The translations under genes were made by a program, and so were the position numbers. 64,000 bases of DNA from contig JAEZYS010000003.1 of NCBI GenBank assembly GCA_023418925.1, positions 1-64,000 of the forward strand, given 5' to 3'. Positions within the stretch are counted from its first letter, which is position 1; the number at the start of each line of letters is the position of its first letter. This document shows positions 54,182 through 62,792 of this stretch, piece after piece. Below the pieces are notes generated by a model. That model was given only the letters and a program-made list of their open reading frames with translations. It did no database searches and was not told the DNA's origin. This DNA is from Bacillota bacterium (GTDB lineage: Bacteria; Bacillota; Clostridia; Oscillospirales; Ruminococcaceae).

Positions 54182-54262
54182 ATTATATATTTGTTAGCTA
54201 TATATGTCAATGATATTTATTAAAATTTGTTAAAAAATTTTTTGATAAAATTTTATCAAAAA
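54182..54262 (-). promoter_or_regulatory. Promoter of the SCP2-tail gene and upstream palindrome
   Basis: TTGACA (54205-54210), 17-bp spacer, TATAAT (54182-54187) on the minus strand. A perfect 24-bp palindrome TTTTTGATAAAA/TTTTATCAAAAA (54239-54262) lies 28 bp upstream of the -35 box, so it could be an activator or repressor site. Confidence 0.7.
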
Positions 54263-54281
54263 TAATATAATATAAACAATA

Positions 54282-54327
54282 GCAGAGTGGTTTCTGCTTT
54301 TTACACCAAAAACCACTCTGCATTTTT
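54282..54327. terminator. Hairpin after the SASP gene
   Basis: Perfect 12-bp arms GCAGAGTGGTTT / AAACCACTCTGC. The better U-run (ATTTTTA) is on the plus strand; on the minus strand, the direction of the SASP gene, it is weak. Confidence 0.6.
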
Positions 54328-54362
54328 ACTGAATAATCAGTATTTTTTTAGCTATCTGATGG

Positions 54363-54551
54363 TTATGACTTTATTCCCTGCTTATATGCAGCGATCATTT
54401 TCTTTACCATCTGGCCGCCTACTGAGCCTACTTCTCTTGAAGTAAGATCTCCGTTATAACCATTCTTGAGGTTTACGCCAACTTCGTTAGCAGCTTCCAT
54501 CTTAAATCTTTCGAGAGTATCTCTACCCTGTTGAGTCATTTCATCTTTCAT
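54363..54551 (-). CDS. Small acid-soluble spore protein, alpha/beta type
   Basis: 62 residues. The core E-V-G-V-N-L-K-N-G-Y-N-G-D-L-T-S-R-E-V-G-S-V-G-G matches alpha/beta SASP, which coat spore DNA and protect against UV. The GPR protease site region E-V-G is present. AAAGGAGTTTTAAAAA precedes the ATG. A clear sigma-G promoter was not found. Confidence 0.93.
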   Translation of the reverse strand: MKDEMTQQGRDTLERFKMEAANEVGVNLKNGYNGDLTSREVGSVGGQMVKKMIAAYKQGIKS

Positions 54552-54883
54552 TTTTTAAAACTCCTTTTATTTTAATGCGGACTATATTCAATTTTATCTT
54601 GCAAGCCCGCTTCAATTGGGGTTTGCAGTAATAGTATATGAACTGATGTAATGATTATTAGAGGGAATTTGTTTCAAAGTCGCTAAGATTATACAAGTTG
54701 TTTTTAATTTTTCTGAAACCGCTTAAACAGCACTATCATTTTTTAAAAAAATCAAGACTGTCTGCTTTTATAATTGAATTTTGTAATTATTATTGTCAAA
54801 TTAATTCAGAATATTATATTAAAAACTAATAAAGAAAAAGTTATAATAATATTTAGTTAAAGTAATTTTAAAAAACTGATATT
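54552..54883. other. Intergenic region between SASP and NaPRTase genes
   Basis: About 330 nt of AT-rich sequence on the upstream side of the SASP gene and downstream of the NaPRTase gene. No terminator with a good U-run and no gene is obvious. Confidence 0.5.
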
Positions 54884-56320
54884 TTATTTCTGATTTTCTC
54901 TTAAAAGCTTATCCTTGATATCCCAAAGCTTTTTAGATAAATCCACATAATATTTATGCGGATATTCAAAACGCTTGACTTCATCCCAAAGTGTGTTAAG
55001 CTGTTCAGCACAATATTCCCTGATTTCATTTACTGATGGGGAAGTATATACACATTTTCCCTTATCAAAAATCTGCACCCTGAGTTTTACTGCACCAAAG
55101 TTTGTGAGAACTTTACGTTTAAAGGTATATTCAGGATCAAAAATCTCATAAGGCTTTGTATCGTCAATAGTTTCATCTGCACATGTAAGAACATCAGCAA
55201 TTGCTTTGCCTGTTACATTATCGTACAGTCTCCATATTTCCTTAAAATCAGGTGTGGTGATTTTGGAAACATTTTCAGAAAGCTTTATTTTCGGAATTAT
55301 TTTGTTATTCTTTTCAATTGCAACAAGTTTATAAACTCCTCCGAAAACTGGCTGAGATTTTGAAGTAATAAGTCGTTCGCCTACCCCAAAACTGTCAACC
55401 TTTGCACCCTGAAGAAGAATATCTCTTATGATGTATTCATCGAGGGAGTTGGAAGCAACAATTTTAACATCAGGGAAGCCTTCCTCATCAAGCATTTTTC
55501 TTGCATGCTTTGAAAGGTAAGTTATATCTCCGCTGTCAATACGTACTCCGGAAGGCTCATGTCCTTTTGCACGCATTTCTTTGAAAACAGTAATAGCATT
55601 CGGAATGCCTGATTTCAGTACATTGTAAGTATCAACAAGCAAAACTGTTGCGTCAGGATAACATTCAGCATATGCACGGAAAGCATCAAGTTCACTGTCA
55701 AACATCTGAATCCATGAGTGTGCCATAGTTCCAAGCGCAGGAGTTCCAAGCTCTTTATCTGAAATAGTACATGCAGTTCCGCAGCAACCACCAATATATG
55801 CTGCTCTTGCACCGTAAACTGCACCGTCAAAACCTTGCGCACGTCTTGAACCGAATTCCATAACAGGTCTTCCCTCAGCAGCACGGACAATTCTGTTTGA
55901 TTTTGTAGCAATAAGGCTCTGGTGATTGATACATATAAGAAGCATGGTTTCTACAAACTGTGCCTGGATTGCAGGACCTCTGACAGTGATAAGAGGTTCA
56001 TTCGGAAATACAGGAGTACCTTCAGGAACAGCCCATACATCGCATTCAAATTTAAAACTGGTCAGATACTCAAGAAATTTTTTACTGAACATATTCTTTG
56101 AACGAAGATAATTTATGTCATCATCAGAAAAGCAGAGATTATTAAGATATTCAATTGCCTGTTCAAGGCCTGCCATAATTGCAAAGCCACCATTGTCAGG
56201 AACGTTTCTGAAAAAAAGATCAAAGTATGAAGTAATGTTCCCCATGCCGTTTTCAAAATACCCATTTGCCATAGTTATTTCATAAAAATCTGCCAGCATG
56301 GTGAGATTTCTGTTATTCAA
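54884..56320 (-). CDS. pncB: Nicotinate phosphoribosyltransferase
   Basis: 478 residues. N-terminal R-N-L-T-M-L-A-D-F-Y-E-I-T-M-A-N-G-Y-F, a conserved R-R-A-Q-G-F-D-G and the G-T-M-A-H-S-W phosphorylatable-His motif fit NaPRTase. Salvages nicotinate into NAD. The annotated start at 56320 is a TTG with its nearest good site 28 nt off; an in-frame CTG at 56341 has AAGGAGG 8 nt before it and may be the true start. Follows a nicotinamidase-like gene. Confidence 0.92.
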   Translation of the reverse strand: MNNRNLTMLADFYEITMANGYFENGMGNITSYFDLFFRNVPDNGGFAIMAGLEQAIEYLNNLCFSDDDINYLRSKNMFSKKFLEYLTSFKFECDVWAVPEGTPVFPNEPLITVRGPAIQAQFVETMLLICINHQSLIATKSNRIVRAAEGRPVMEFGSRRAQGFDGAVYGARAAYIGGCCGTACTISDKELGTPALGTMAHSWIQMFDSELDAFRAYAECYPDATVLLVDTYNVLKSGIPNAITVFKEMRAKGHEPSGVRIDSGDITYLSKHARKMLDEEGFPDVKIVASNSLDEYIIRDILLQGAKVDSFGVGERLITSKSQPVFGGVYKLVAIEKNNKIIPKIKLSENVSKITTPDFKEIWRLYDNVTGKAIADVLTCADETIDDTKPYEIFDPEYTFKRKVLTNFGAVKLRVQIFDKGKCVYTSPSVNEIREYCAEQLNTLWDEVKRFEYPHKYYVDLSKKLWDIKDKLLRENQK

Positions 56321-56362
56321 TGTATTATTTACTACTTTCAGGAAGTACTCCTCCTTATAGGG

Positions 56363-57034
56363 TTATTCGGTAATTCTGCTGACAATTTTTATTCCGCAGT
56401 CAGCCATCATTTTAATAGCAGCAATATTCATAAAATCACTGTTGTGGTTTTCAGAGTCATATGTTTCAACGCAATTAAGCGGAACAATTATCTCAACATT
56501 TTTATTAGCTGCATTAAACCATGTTTTCATTGTCAGGCACAACTGCATTATGCATATATCGGTGCAGTCACCTGTAACAATATAGGTGTTTGTCTGAGGG
56601 TTTGTAACAAGACATTCCTGAAATTCCTTTTCGTGAAATCCATTTGTTGAATTTTTGCAAAGCTTAATGTAACCTCCTGCTTTCTTGACTTCGTCAACAA
56701 GTTCTGATTCACTTGTTTTTTCAAGGCAGTGAGGTGGAAATATTTTAAATTCTGCACAATTATCACGGTGGCAGTCAGCAAAAGCAACAATCGGAATTTC
56801 CTTATGATTGCATTTATCCATCAATGAAGTAATATGAGGAATAATTGAAGCAATCTGTGCTGAAGCCATTGCTCCCTCACGAATAAATCCATTCACAACA
56901 TCAACTACAATAAGTGCTGTGTTGTCAGGACTTAACGTCGAAAAACTGAGTTCTCCATAATCCGATATCTGTTTAATCAGGTTTTTCAGAAACGGTGTAC
57001 AGCTGTCAAAAGTTTTTTCAGTTAACTCTCTCAT
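56363..57034 (-). CDS. Nicotinamidase-like cysteine hydrolase
   Basis: 223 residues of the isochorismatase-like hydrolase family. Catalytic Asp in L-I-V-V-D-V-V-N-G-F (Asp45), a Lys in L-C-K-N-S-T-N-G-F, and Cys in G-D-C-T-D-I-C-I-M. Its pairing with a nicotinate phosphoribosyltransferase (42-nt gap, same strand) makes nicotinamide deamidation the best guess, completing the nicotinamide salvage route to NAD. A non-pncA hydrolase of the same fold cannot be excluded. Confidence 0.85.
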   Translation of the reverse strand: MRELTEKTFDSCTPFLKNLIKQISDYGELSFSTLSPDNTALIVVDVVNGFIREGAMASAQIASIIPHITSLMDKCNHKEIPIVAFADCHRDNCAEFKIFPPHCLEKTSESELVDEVKKAGGYIKLCKNSTNGFHEKEFQECLVTNPQTNTYIVTGDCTDICIMQLCLTMKTWFNAANKNVEIIVPLNCVETYDSENHNSDFMNIAAIKMMADCGIKIVSRITE

Positions 57035-57176
57035 GTTGGCCTCATTTCTCCGCAGACTAAGCGGTTAAAAATTTTTATTCTAATAAATATCTTGACTTAA
57101 AATATCTATGTATTTTAATTATTATTAGTATATAATAATTAAATGCAGCAATCAAGCAATAAAATGCACTTTTTTA

Positions 57177-57205
57177 TTGAATTTTTATGGTTATTTATTT
57201 ATAAT
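57177..57205 (+). promoter_or_regulatory. CapA-family gene promoter
   Basis: TTGAAT (57177-57182), 17-bp spacer, TATAAT (57200-57205), about 33 nt before the start codon. Confidence 0.65.
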
Positions 57206-57237
57206 ATAATTTATAAAATATTTCAGGAGGATAAATA

Positions 57238-58443
57238 ATGAGGAATAAAATAAAAAAGCTACCTTGTTTTGTTTTAGTCTTGATGCTTTTGTGCAGTTGC
57301 CAGGATGTAAATAATACAGTTGAAACAGCAACAACTGTACCGGAGCAGACAACAACTGTTATAACAGAAGAAACAACGGTGACAACAACTGAACATGTTC
57401 CACAGTATGCGGAAATCAGTTTTTCCTGCACAGGTGATAATCTTATTCATTCAAGTATATATAAGCAAGCGAATGCAAGGGCAGGGTATGACGGATATGA
57501 CTTTGAATATGCATATAAAAACGTGGTTGATCTGATAAAACCTGCTGATATAGCAGTCATTAATCAGGAAACTCTTATCTGTGGTGACGGATATGAACCG
57601 TCGACATATCCTCGTTTTAATAGTCCTGAAGAACTTGGGGATTATATGATAGATATAGGTTTTGATGTTTTCACGATTGCAAATAATCATACTCTTGACA
57701 AGGATGAGGATGGTCTTGAAGCATGTCTTGACTACTGGGATGATCATAACGATGTAGTTGTTGCAGGAGCATATAGAAACAAACAGGACAAGCAAAGAAC
57801 ACGCACAAAGACCGTTGAAGGTGTCAAGTTTTCTTTCCTTTCATATACTGAATTTCTGAATGGTCTTTCACTTCCTAAGAACTCGGATATGATTATCGAT
57901 AACGCAAATGATGTTGATGGAATGATAAATGATATAAAGAGAGCAAAAATGGTTTCGGATATCTGTGTAGTGTCACTTCACTGGGGTGTTGAAAATTCTG
58001 ATGTAATTTCTGATTTTCAACGTGAAACAGCAAAGAAGCTTGCTGATGCAGGTGCAGATATTATTATCGGAAATCACCCTCATGTTCTTAGGGACATAGA
58101 GGTTATCAAGGCAGCAGACGGGCGTGAAACTCTTTGCGCATATTCGCTTGGTAATTTAATATCAGCACAAAGTGTTGGCCAGAATCTTATCGGAGGAGTT
58201 TTACAGTTCAATGTTGTTGTAAATCTTGATGATATGTCATATGAGCTGAAAGATATCAAGCTGGTTCCTATTGTAACACATTATGATTATGGCTATGCAA
58301 ACGTAAGAATATACAAACTTTCTGATTATACTAAAGAACTTGCAGATTCGCATGGAGTCAAAGCATACAGTAAATTTAACTATGACTACATAAATTATGT
58401 TCTTGAGAAAAATATCAGTGAAGAATTTCTTGAAAAAGAATAA
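57238..58443 (+). CDS. CapA-family lipoprotein
   Basis: 401 residues. A lipoprotein signal (L-L-C-S-C, Cys21) precedes a Thr/Glu-rich linker, and a CapA/PgsA-type metallophosphoesterase-like domain follows (S-C-T-G-D-N-L-I-H, A-N-N-H-T-L-D, L-H-W-G-V-E, G-N-H-P-H-V). Such domains are found in poly-gamma-glutamate capsule systems and related envelope enzymes. No PgsB/PgsC genes are nearby, so a capsule role is not implied. Confidence 0.9.
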   Translation: MRNKIKKLPCFVLVLMLLCSCQDVNNTVETATTVPEQTTTVITEETTVTTTEHVPQYAEISFSCTGDNLIHSSIYKQANARAGYDGYDFEYAYKNVVDLIKPADIAVINQETLICGDGYEPSTYPRFNSPEELGDYMIDIGFDVFTIANNHTLDKDEDGLEACLDYWDDHNDVVVAGAYRNKQDKQRTRTKTVEGVKFSFLSYTEFLNGLSLPKNSDMIIDNANDVDGMINDIKRAKMVSDICVVSLHWGVENSDVISDFQRETAKKLADAGADIIIGNHPHVLRDIEVIKAADGRETLCAYSLGNLISAQSVGQNLIGGVLQFNVVVNLDDMSYELKDIKLVPIVTHYDYGYANVRIYKLSDYTKELADSHGVKAYSKFNYDYINYVLEKNISEEFLEKE

Positions 58444-58448
58444 AAAAT

Positions 58449-58475
58449 GGAGAGCAATTGCACTGCTCTCCTTAA
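58449..58475. terminator. Terminator between convergent CapA and CPBP genes
   Basis: Perfect 8-bp arms GGAGAGCA/TGCTCTCC; A/T tracts on both sides suggest use in both directions. Confidence 0.75.
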
Positions 58476-58481
58476 AAACTT

Positions 58482-59180
58482 TTACATTGTGAAAAAATGC
58501 AGATATATTACTCCGACAACATTTATGGTTGCGTGAGCAATAATCGTAACAATAAGACGGTAATTACGTTTTTTGTATAAAGCAATCCAGACAAATCCAT
58601 CGATAAATGACCCACCCATGTTGTACCAGTCAACTATTCCAAATAAAACATTACAAAGTATAAGGGCTGTTTCAATTTTCATAACCTTTCCAAGAAGATG
58701 AACAGCCATTGCTCTGAAGTAAAGTTCTTTCAGAAACCCAGCAACAACAGCTAAAGAAATAAATTTTAATAGAAATGTTGATAAATCTTCTGGCTTTGCT
58801 TCTGGTACAGGCAGTGCCGCAAAATGATTCTGAATTGGCATTAAAACCAATGATGATACTATTGAAAATAATCCCCCTAGTAAGCCTGCAATGATATCGC
58901 CTTTAAGGTGTTTTTTATCAATAATCATTCCTGTTATTGAAATACCATTTTCTTTGAAAAGTATCAATGAAAAAGGCAGTGCAGCAACTAGAACAAATAT
59001 CAGCGTCAGTGAGTAAGGAACAGAGTTTATTGCAGATAAGCTGAAATCAAAATAATTCATCCCGTCATTGTACTTCATTGTTGCATTAAGAAATGTCTGT
59101 CCTGCGATAAGTAAAGTAACAACTGAGATTAAAAGTAATGCCTGTTTTGCAGTTTGATAATTTGATTTTTCTAAATTCAT
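58482..59180 (-). CDS. CPBP-fold membrane protein with degenerate active site
   Basis: 232 residues with about seven membrane helices. The usual motif 1 E-E-x-x-x-R is K-E-L-Y-F-R here (about 150-155), motif 2 has Asp where family members have His (F-G-I-V-D), and the late H-A-T-I-N is kept. Thus the intramembrane protease activity is doubtful, and it may be a non-catalytic member. AGGGATG precedes the ATG. Divergent from the Crp/Fnr gene. Confidence 0.78.
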   Translation of the reverse strand: MNLEKSNYQTAKQALLLISVVTLLIAGQTFLNATMKYNDGMNYFDFSLSAINSVPYSLTLIFVLVAALPFSLILFKENGISITGMIIDKKHLKGDIIAGLLGGLFSIVSSLVLMPIQNHFAALPVPEAKPEDLSTFLLKFISLAVVAGFLKELYFRAMAVHLLGKVMKIETALILCNVLFGIVDWYNMGGSFIDGFVWIALYKKRNYRLIVTIIAHATINVVGVIYLHFFTM

Positions 59181-59274
59181 TTTTCATCCCTCCGCTTATA
59201 TGATAGCATAAGAACAATCTTGAATTCATTGATGTATGTTAAGAGTATTAACTTTTTATACTAAGGAGAATTAT

Positions 59275-59880
59275 ATGACAACTGTAGAAATGCTAAAGTA
59301 TAATGATAATGACATAATAAAAATGTTTAAGCAAAGCTTTGGGGTTGAAATCAGCAATGACATTATATCAGAAATAATGTCAATCTGCTCTGTACGCTTT
59401 TTTCAAAAAGGTGAACAGATAATCATGGTTAATGAGGAACTGAATTGTGTTTTCTATATTCTGAGCGGAAGTGTAAGGAGCTACTTTACAGATATAAACG
59501 GAAAAGACATGACAAGATATATAATTTCGCAGAATTCAATCTGTGCAGAAGAAAGCATGATGAAAAGAAACAAAAGTATTTACGGTATTGAAGCACTTGA
59601 AAATGGTTGTCTGTTGCAGTTTCCTGCATTGAAACTAAAAGAACTTATAATGAAAAATGATGTATTAAAAGATATTTACATAGATGGTCTTGAGAGGTCA
59701 TTGTTGTATAAGATGGACAGGGAAAACAGCTTTATGATAAAAAGTGCAAAGCAGAGGTATCTTGATTTTCTGAATGAACATCCTGACGGTGAAAGCCATA
59801 TAAGTCAGAAGCATCTTGCCTCATATCTTGGAATTACACCTGAATCATTAAGCCGTATACGCAAAGAATTGTCAGAGTAG
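59275..59880 (+). CDS. Crp/Fnr-family transcriptional regulator
   Basis: 201 residues from ATG 59275 (AAGGAGAATTAT). N-terminal cyclic-nucleotide-binding-like barrel (about 20-130; G-E-Q-I-I-M-V-N-E-E ... Y-I-L-S-G-S-V-R-S-Y-F-T-D) and a C-terminal winged helix (H-I-S-Q-K-H-L-A-S-Y-L-G-I-T-P-E-S-L-S-R-I-R). The barrel lacks the Arg-Thr pair of Crp, and no Fnr-type cysteine cluster is visible; ligand unknown. Divergent from the CPBP gene. Confidence 0.9.
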   Translation: MTTVEMLKYNDNDIIKMFKQSFGVEISNDIISEIMSICSVRFFQKGEQIIMVNEELNCVFYILSGSVRSYFTDINGKDMTRYIISQNSICAEESMMKRNKSIYGIEALENGCLLQFPALKLKELIMKNDVLKDIYIDGLERSLLYKMDRENSFMIKSAKQRYLDFLNEHPDGESHISQKHLASYLGITPESLSRIRKELSE

Positions 59881-59948
59881 ATATTGATACTTTCTCTATT
59901 TACAAACGGTGTTTTGAAGAAAATATGTTTGTAATATATAAATTTCTC

Positions 59949-59977
59949 TTGACAATCAATAAGATTTGTGGTAAGTT
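59949..59977 (+). promoter_or_regulatory. Promoter of the T-box leader
   Basis: TTGACA (59949-59954), 17-bp spacer, TAAGTT (59972-59977), followed by the T-box leader. Confidence 0.65.
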
Positions 59978-59983
59978 AAAATT

Positions 59984-60305
59984 ATATTTAAACCTATGAT
60001 GTGGAGATAAAACTATATAACAGTATGTTGGCTGATGATATCAGTTCAGCGCCGGACAGAGAGCGGAATGTTGCTGAGATTTCCGTCGGAGATGCGGTGT
60101 AGTAAATGGACCACAGAGGGCAAGGGGAAAAGTCGGATATGCAGATTTCTTCTTTATCCGCACTTAGTATCTTAGACGTATGTCGGCGTTAACGGCAGAA
60201 AATGTATTAGCATTTTCGTATGAGTGAGCCGTTTTTACGGCTAATTAAGGTGGTACCGCAGATTTGAATTCAATCTGTCCTTATTTGATTAAGGGCAGAT
60301 TTTTT
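59984..60305 (+). promoter_or_regulatory. T-box riboswitch controlling iorA-iorB-paaK
   Basis: The T-box sequence AAGGTGGTACCGC lies at 60247-60259, preceded by the antiterminator arm AGCCGT/ACGGCT. Stem I with AGAGAG (60058-60063) and a distal loop GCTGAGAT is upstream. The likely specifier is TGG at 60107-60109, followed by ACCACAGAG, which would bind tRNA-Trp. A terminator AATCTGTCCTTA/TAAGGGCAGATT (60272-60301) ends in TTTTTT. Uncharged tRNA would favour antitermination. Confidence 0.93.
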
Positions 60306-60382
60306 GTTTTCTGTAATAATATTCAGTATACACAGTAAAATGAGGGGAGGAAATGCTCTCATATGGGAGCAGAAATATAATA

Positions 60383-62167
60383 ATGAAAGAAATAATGCTT
60401 GGAAATAATGCTATTGCCTGCGGAGCAATTGCAGCTGGTGTAAAGCTTGTAAGCGGATATCCTGGAACTCCGTCAACCGAGGTTCTCCAGACAGTTGCAC
60501 AGAGAAACAAGGATGGAAAAATTCATGTTGAGTGGTCAACAAATGAAAAGGCAGCTTTGGAGGTAGCAGCAGGTGCTGCTTATTCAGGAGCAAGAGCAAT
60601 GGTTACAATGAAACAGGTTGGTCTTAACGTTGCTTCTGACCCTCTCATGTGCCTTGCATATATAGGCGTAAAGGCTGGTATGGTTATTCTAGTGGCTGAT
60701 GATCCGGGACCAATATCTTCCCAGACAGAGCAGGATACAAGACACTTCGGTGAATATTCAAATATTCCTGTTCTTGATCCGTCATCACCGGAAGAAGCAT
60801 ATGATATGACAAAGTATGCTTTTGAACTTTCAGAAAGAATTGGGAAGCCTGTTATTGTTCGCCCGACTACAAAGGTCTGTCATGCAAGCGGTACAGTTGA
60901 GCTTGATGAAAAGTATTATGAATATGAAGTAAGCGGATTTGAAAAAGATCCCAAGTGGGTTATTTTCCCGCCTCTTTCATACAAAAGACATATTGAATTC
61001 GGTACAATTCAGAAAGAGCTTTCAAAGGAATTTGATACAATCAGATTCAATATGATTGAGGGTTCTGGAAAGACTGGTATTGCCGCAGGCGGAGTTACAT
61101 ACGCAATCTTAAAGGATGTTATAAAGACACTAGGTGTTGAAGATAAGGTATCTCTTCTTAAAATCGGAGCAGTATTCCCATCACCTGACGGACTTTATGA
61201 AAAGTTTCTTTCACAGACAGATAAGATTCTTGTTCTTGAAGAACTTGATCCTGTTATTGAAAAGCAGATATTCTCCTGTATGGCTCATTGCAAGTTGAAT
61301 GTTCCTGTTTCAGGAAAGTTAGACGGAACAATCAATCCTGCCGGTGAACTTAAATTTGACGGAGTTCTTGCATATGTAAAGAAGTATCTTGACATAGCTG
61401 ATGAAAAGATAGAGCCTGTAAAACCAATGGAACTTCCGGCACGTCCTCCTGTATTATGTGCAGGCTGTCCTCACAGAGCAAGCTTTTATGCAGTAAAAAA
61501 AGCAATGAAAGGCAGGAAAGCAGTTTTCTGCGGAGATATCGGTTGCTATACTCTCGGTAACGCAAAGCCTCTTGATATGGTTGATACATGTCTTTGCATG
61601 GGCGCAGGTGTTACAATTGCACAGGGTATCAGCAGAATGAACAAGGATACAAAGTCATTTGCATTTATCGGAGACAGCACATTCTTTGCAAGCGGTATGA
61701 CTGGTCTTGCAAATGCAGTTTACAACAAATCTGATGTAAATATAATTATTCTTGATAACTCAACAACAGCAATGACAGGACATCAGCCTCACCCTGGTAT
61801 AGGTAAGACTATGATGCAGACAGAGTCACAGAAGATAAACATTGCCGCAGTTGCAAAAGCATTGAATGTCGGTTTTGTTGAAACAGTAAATCCATATGAA
61901 CTTGACAAGGCAGTTGAAACTGTCAAGGCAGCAGCAGATTATAAGGGAGTAAGTGTAATAATTTTTGAGGCTCCTTGTATTGCAATTACAAAGCCAGCAG
62001 GGTTATATACAGTTGACGGCTGTATTGGATGTTTGCATTGTATAAAGGAAATCGGCTGTCCCGCAATGTTTGTTGAGGACGGCAAAGTAAAGATAAACGA
62101 TACGCTTTGCTTTGGCTGCGGACTTTGTGAAAATCTTTGTCCGACAAAGAAAATCAGAAAGGGATAA
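60383..62167 (+). CDS. iorA: Indolepyruvate ferredoxin oxidoreductase, alpha subunit
   Basis: 594 residues from ATG 60383, which aligns with family N-termini (M-x-E-I-M-L-G-N-N-A-I-A); ATG 60353 is too close to its GGGGAGG. N-terminal pyrimidine domain (S-G-Y-P-G-T-P-S-T-E), TPP domain (G-D-I-G-C-Y-T-L-G), and two C-terminal 4Fe-4S motifs (C-I-G-C-L-H-C and C-F-G-C-G-L-C). Oxidises arylpyruvates to aryl-acetyl-CoA with ferredoxin, or works in reverse. T-box controlled. Confidence 0.95.
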   Translation: MKEIMLGNNAIACGAIAAGVKLVSGYPGTPSTEVLQTVAQRNKDGKIHVEWSTNEKAALEVAAGAAYSGARAMVTMKQVGLNVASDPLMCLAYIGVKAGMVILVADDPGPISSQTEQDTRHFGEYSNIPVLDPSSPEEAYDMTKYAFELSERIGKPVIVRPTTKVCHASGTVELDEKYYEYEVSGFEKDPKWVIFPPLSYKRHIEFGTIQKELSKEFDTIRFNMIEGSGKTGIAAGGVTYAILKDVIKTLGVEDKVSLLKIGAVFPSPDGLYEKFLSQTDKILVLEELDPVIEKQIFSCMAHCKLNVPVSGKLDGTINPAGELKFDGVLAYVKKYLDIADEKIEPVKPMELPARPPVLCAGCPHRASFYAVKKAMKGRKAVFCGDIGCYTLGNAKPLDMVDTCLCMGAGVTIAQGISRMNKDTKSFAFIGDSTFFASGMTGLANAVYNKSDVNIIILDNSTTAMTGHQPHPGIGKTMMQTESQKINIAAVAKALNVGFVETVNPYELDKAVETVKAAADYKGVSVIIFEAPCIAITKPAGLYTVDGCIGCLHCIKEIGCPAMFVEDGKVKINDTLCFGCGLCENLCPTKKIRKG

Positions 62168-62174
62168 AATTATT

Positions 62175-62759
62175 ATGGATATATTAATTTCCGGAGTAGG
62201 CGGACAGGGAACAATACTTACATCAAAAATACTTGCAGAAAGTGCAGTAATCAACGGTTCAAAAGCCGCAAGAACAGGAGAAACAATCGGTATGAGCCAG
62301 CGTGGAGGCTGTGTTGTCAGCCATGTCAGAACTGAAAATACATACTCACCATATATTCCAATGGGTTCAGCTGATCTTCTTCTTAGCTTTGAACTTTGCG
62401 AGGGCGCAAGAAATATCCCTCAGATTAAAAAAGATGCGCCAGCAATTATAAATACCGCACAGGTAAACCCGATTATAGTTGCTCTTGGTCAGGCTGATTA
62501 CAATACAGAAGAAATGAAAAACTATATTTCTGCACACAGCAAGGCTTATTTTATAAATGCCAATGATATTGCAATAAAATGCGGCTCAGTTAAGGCTGTA
62601 AATGTTGTTCTTGTTGGTGCGGCATATGGTCTTGGACTTTTAAATATGAGCAAAGAATCAATTATTAAGGCAATTGAAAAGCTTGTAAAACCTAAATTCC
62701 TTGAAATGAATATGAAGGCTTTTGAAAGCGGAATAACAGCCGCTGAAGCCTTGAAGTAA
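62175..62759 (+). CDS. iorB: Indolepyruvate ferredoxin oxidoreductase, beta subunit
   Basis: 194 residues from ATG 62175 (AAAGGGAT before it), 7 nt after iorA. The N-terminus M-D-I-L-I-S-G-V-G-G-Q-G-T is typical of the gamma-type domain of 2-oxoacid:ferredoxin oxidoreductases, which completes IorA. The reading from 62112 lies inside iorA. Works as a heterodimer with IorA. Confidence 0.95.
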   Translation: MDILISGVGGQGTILTSKILAESAVINGSKAARTGETIGMSQRGGCVVSHVRTENTYSPYIPMGSADLLLSFELCEGARNIPQIKKDAPAIINTAQVNPIIVALGQADYNTEEMKNYISAHSKAYFINANDIAIKCGSVKAVNVVLVGAAYGLGLLNMSKESIIKAIEKLVKPKFLEMNMKAFESGITAAEALK

Positions 62760-62792
62760 GTACAAAACATCAAGAAAGGATTAGTTATAATT

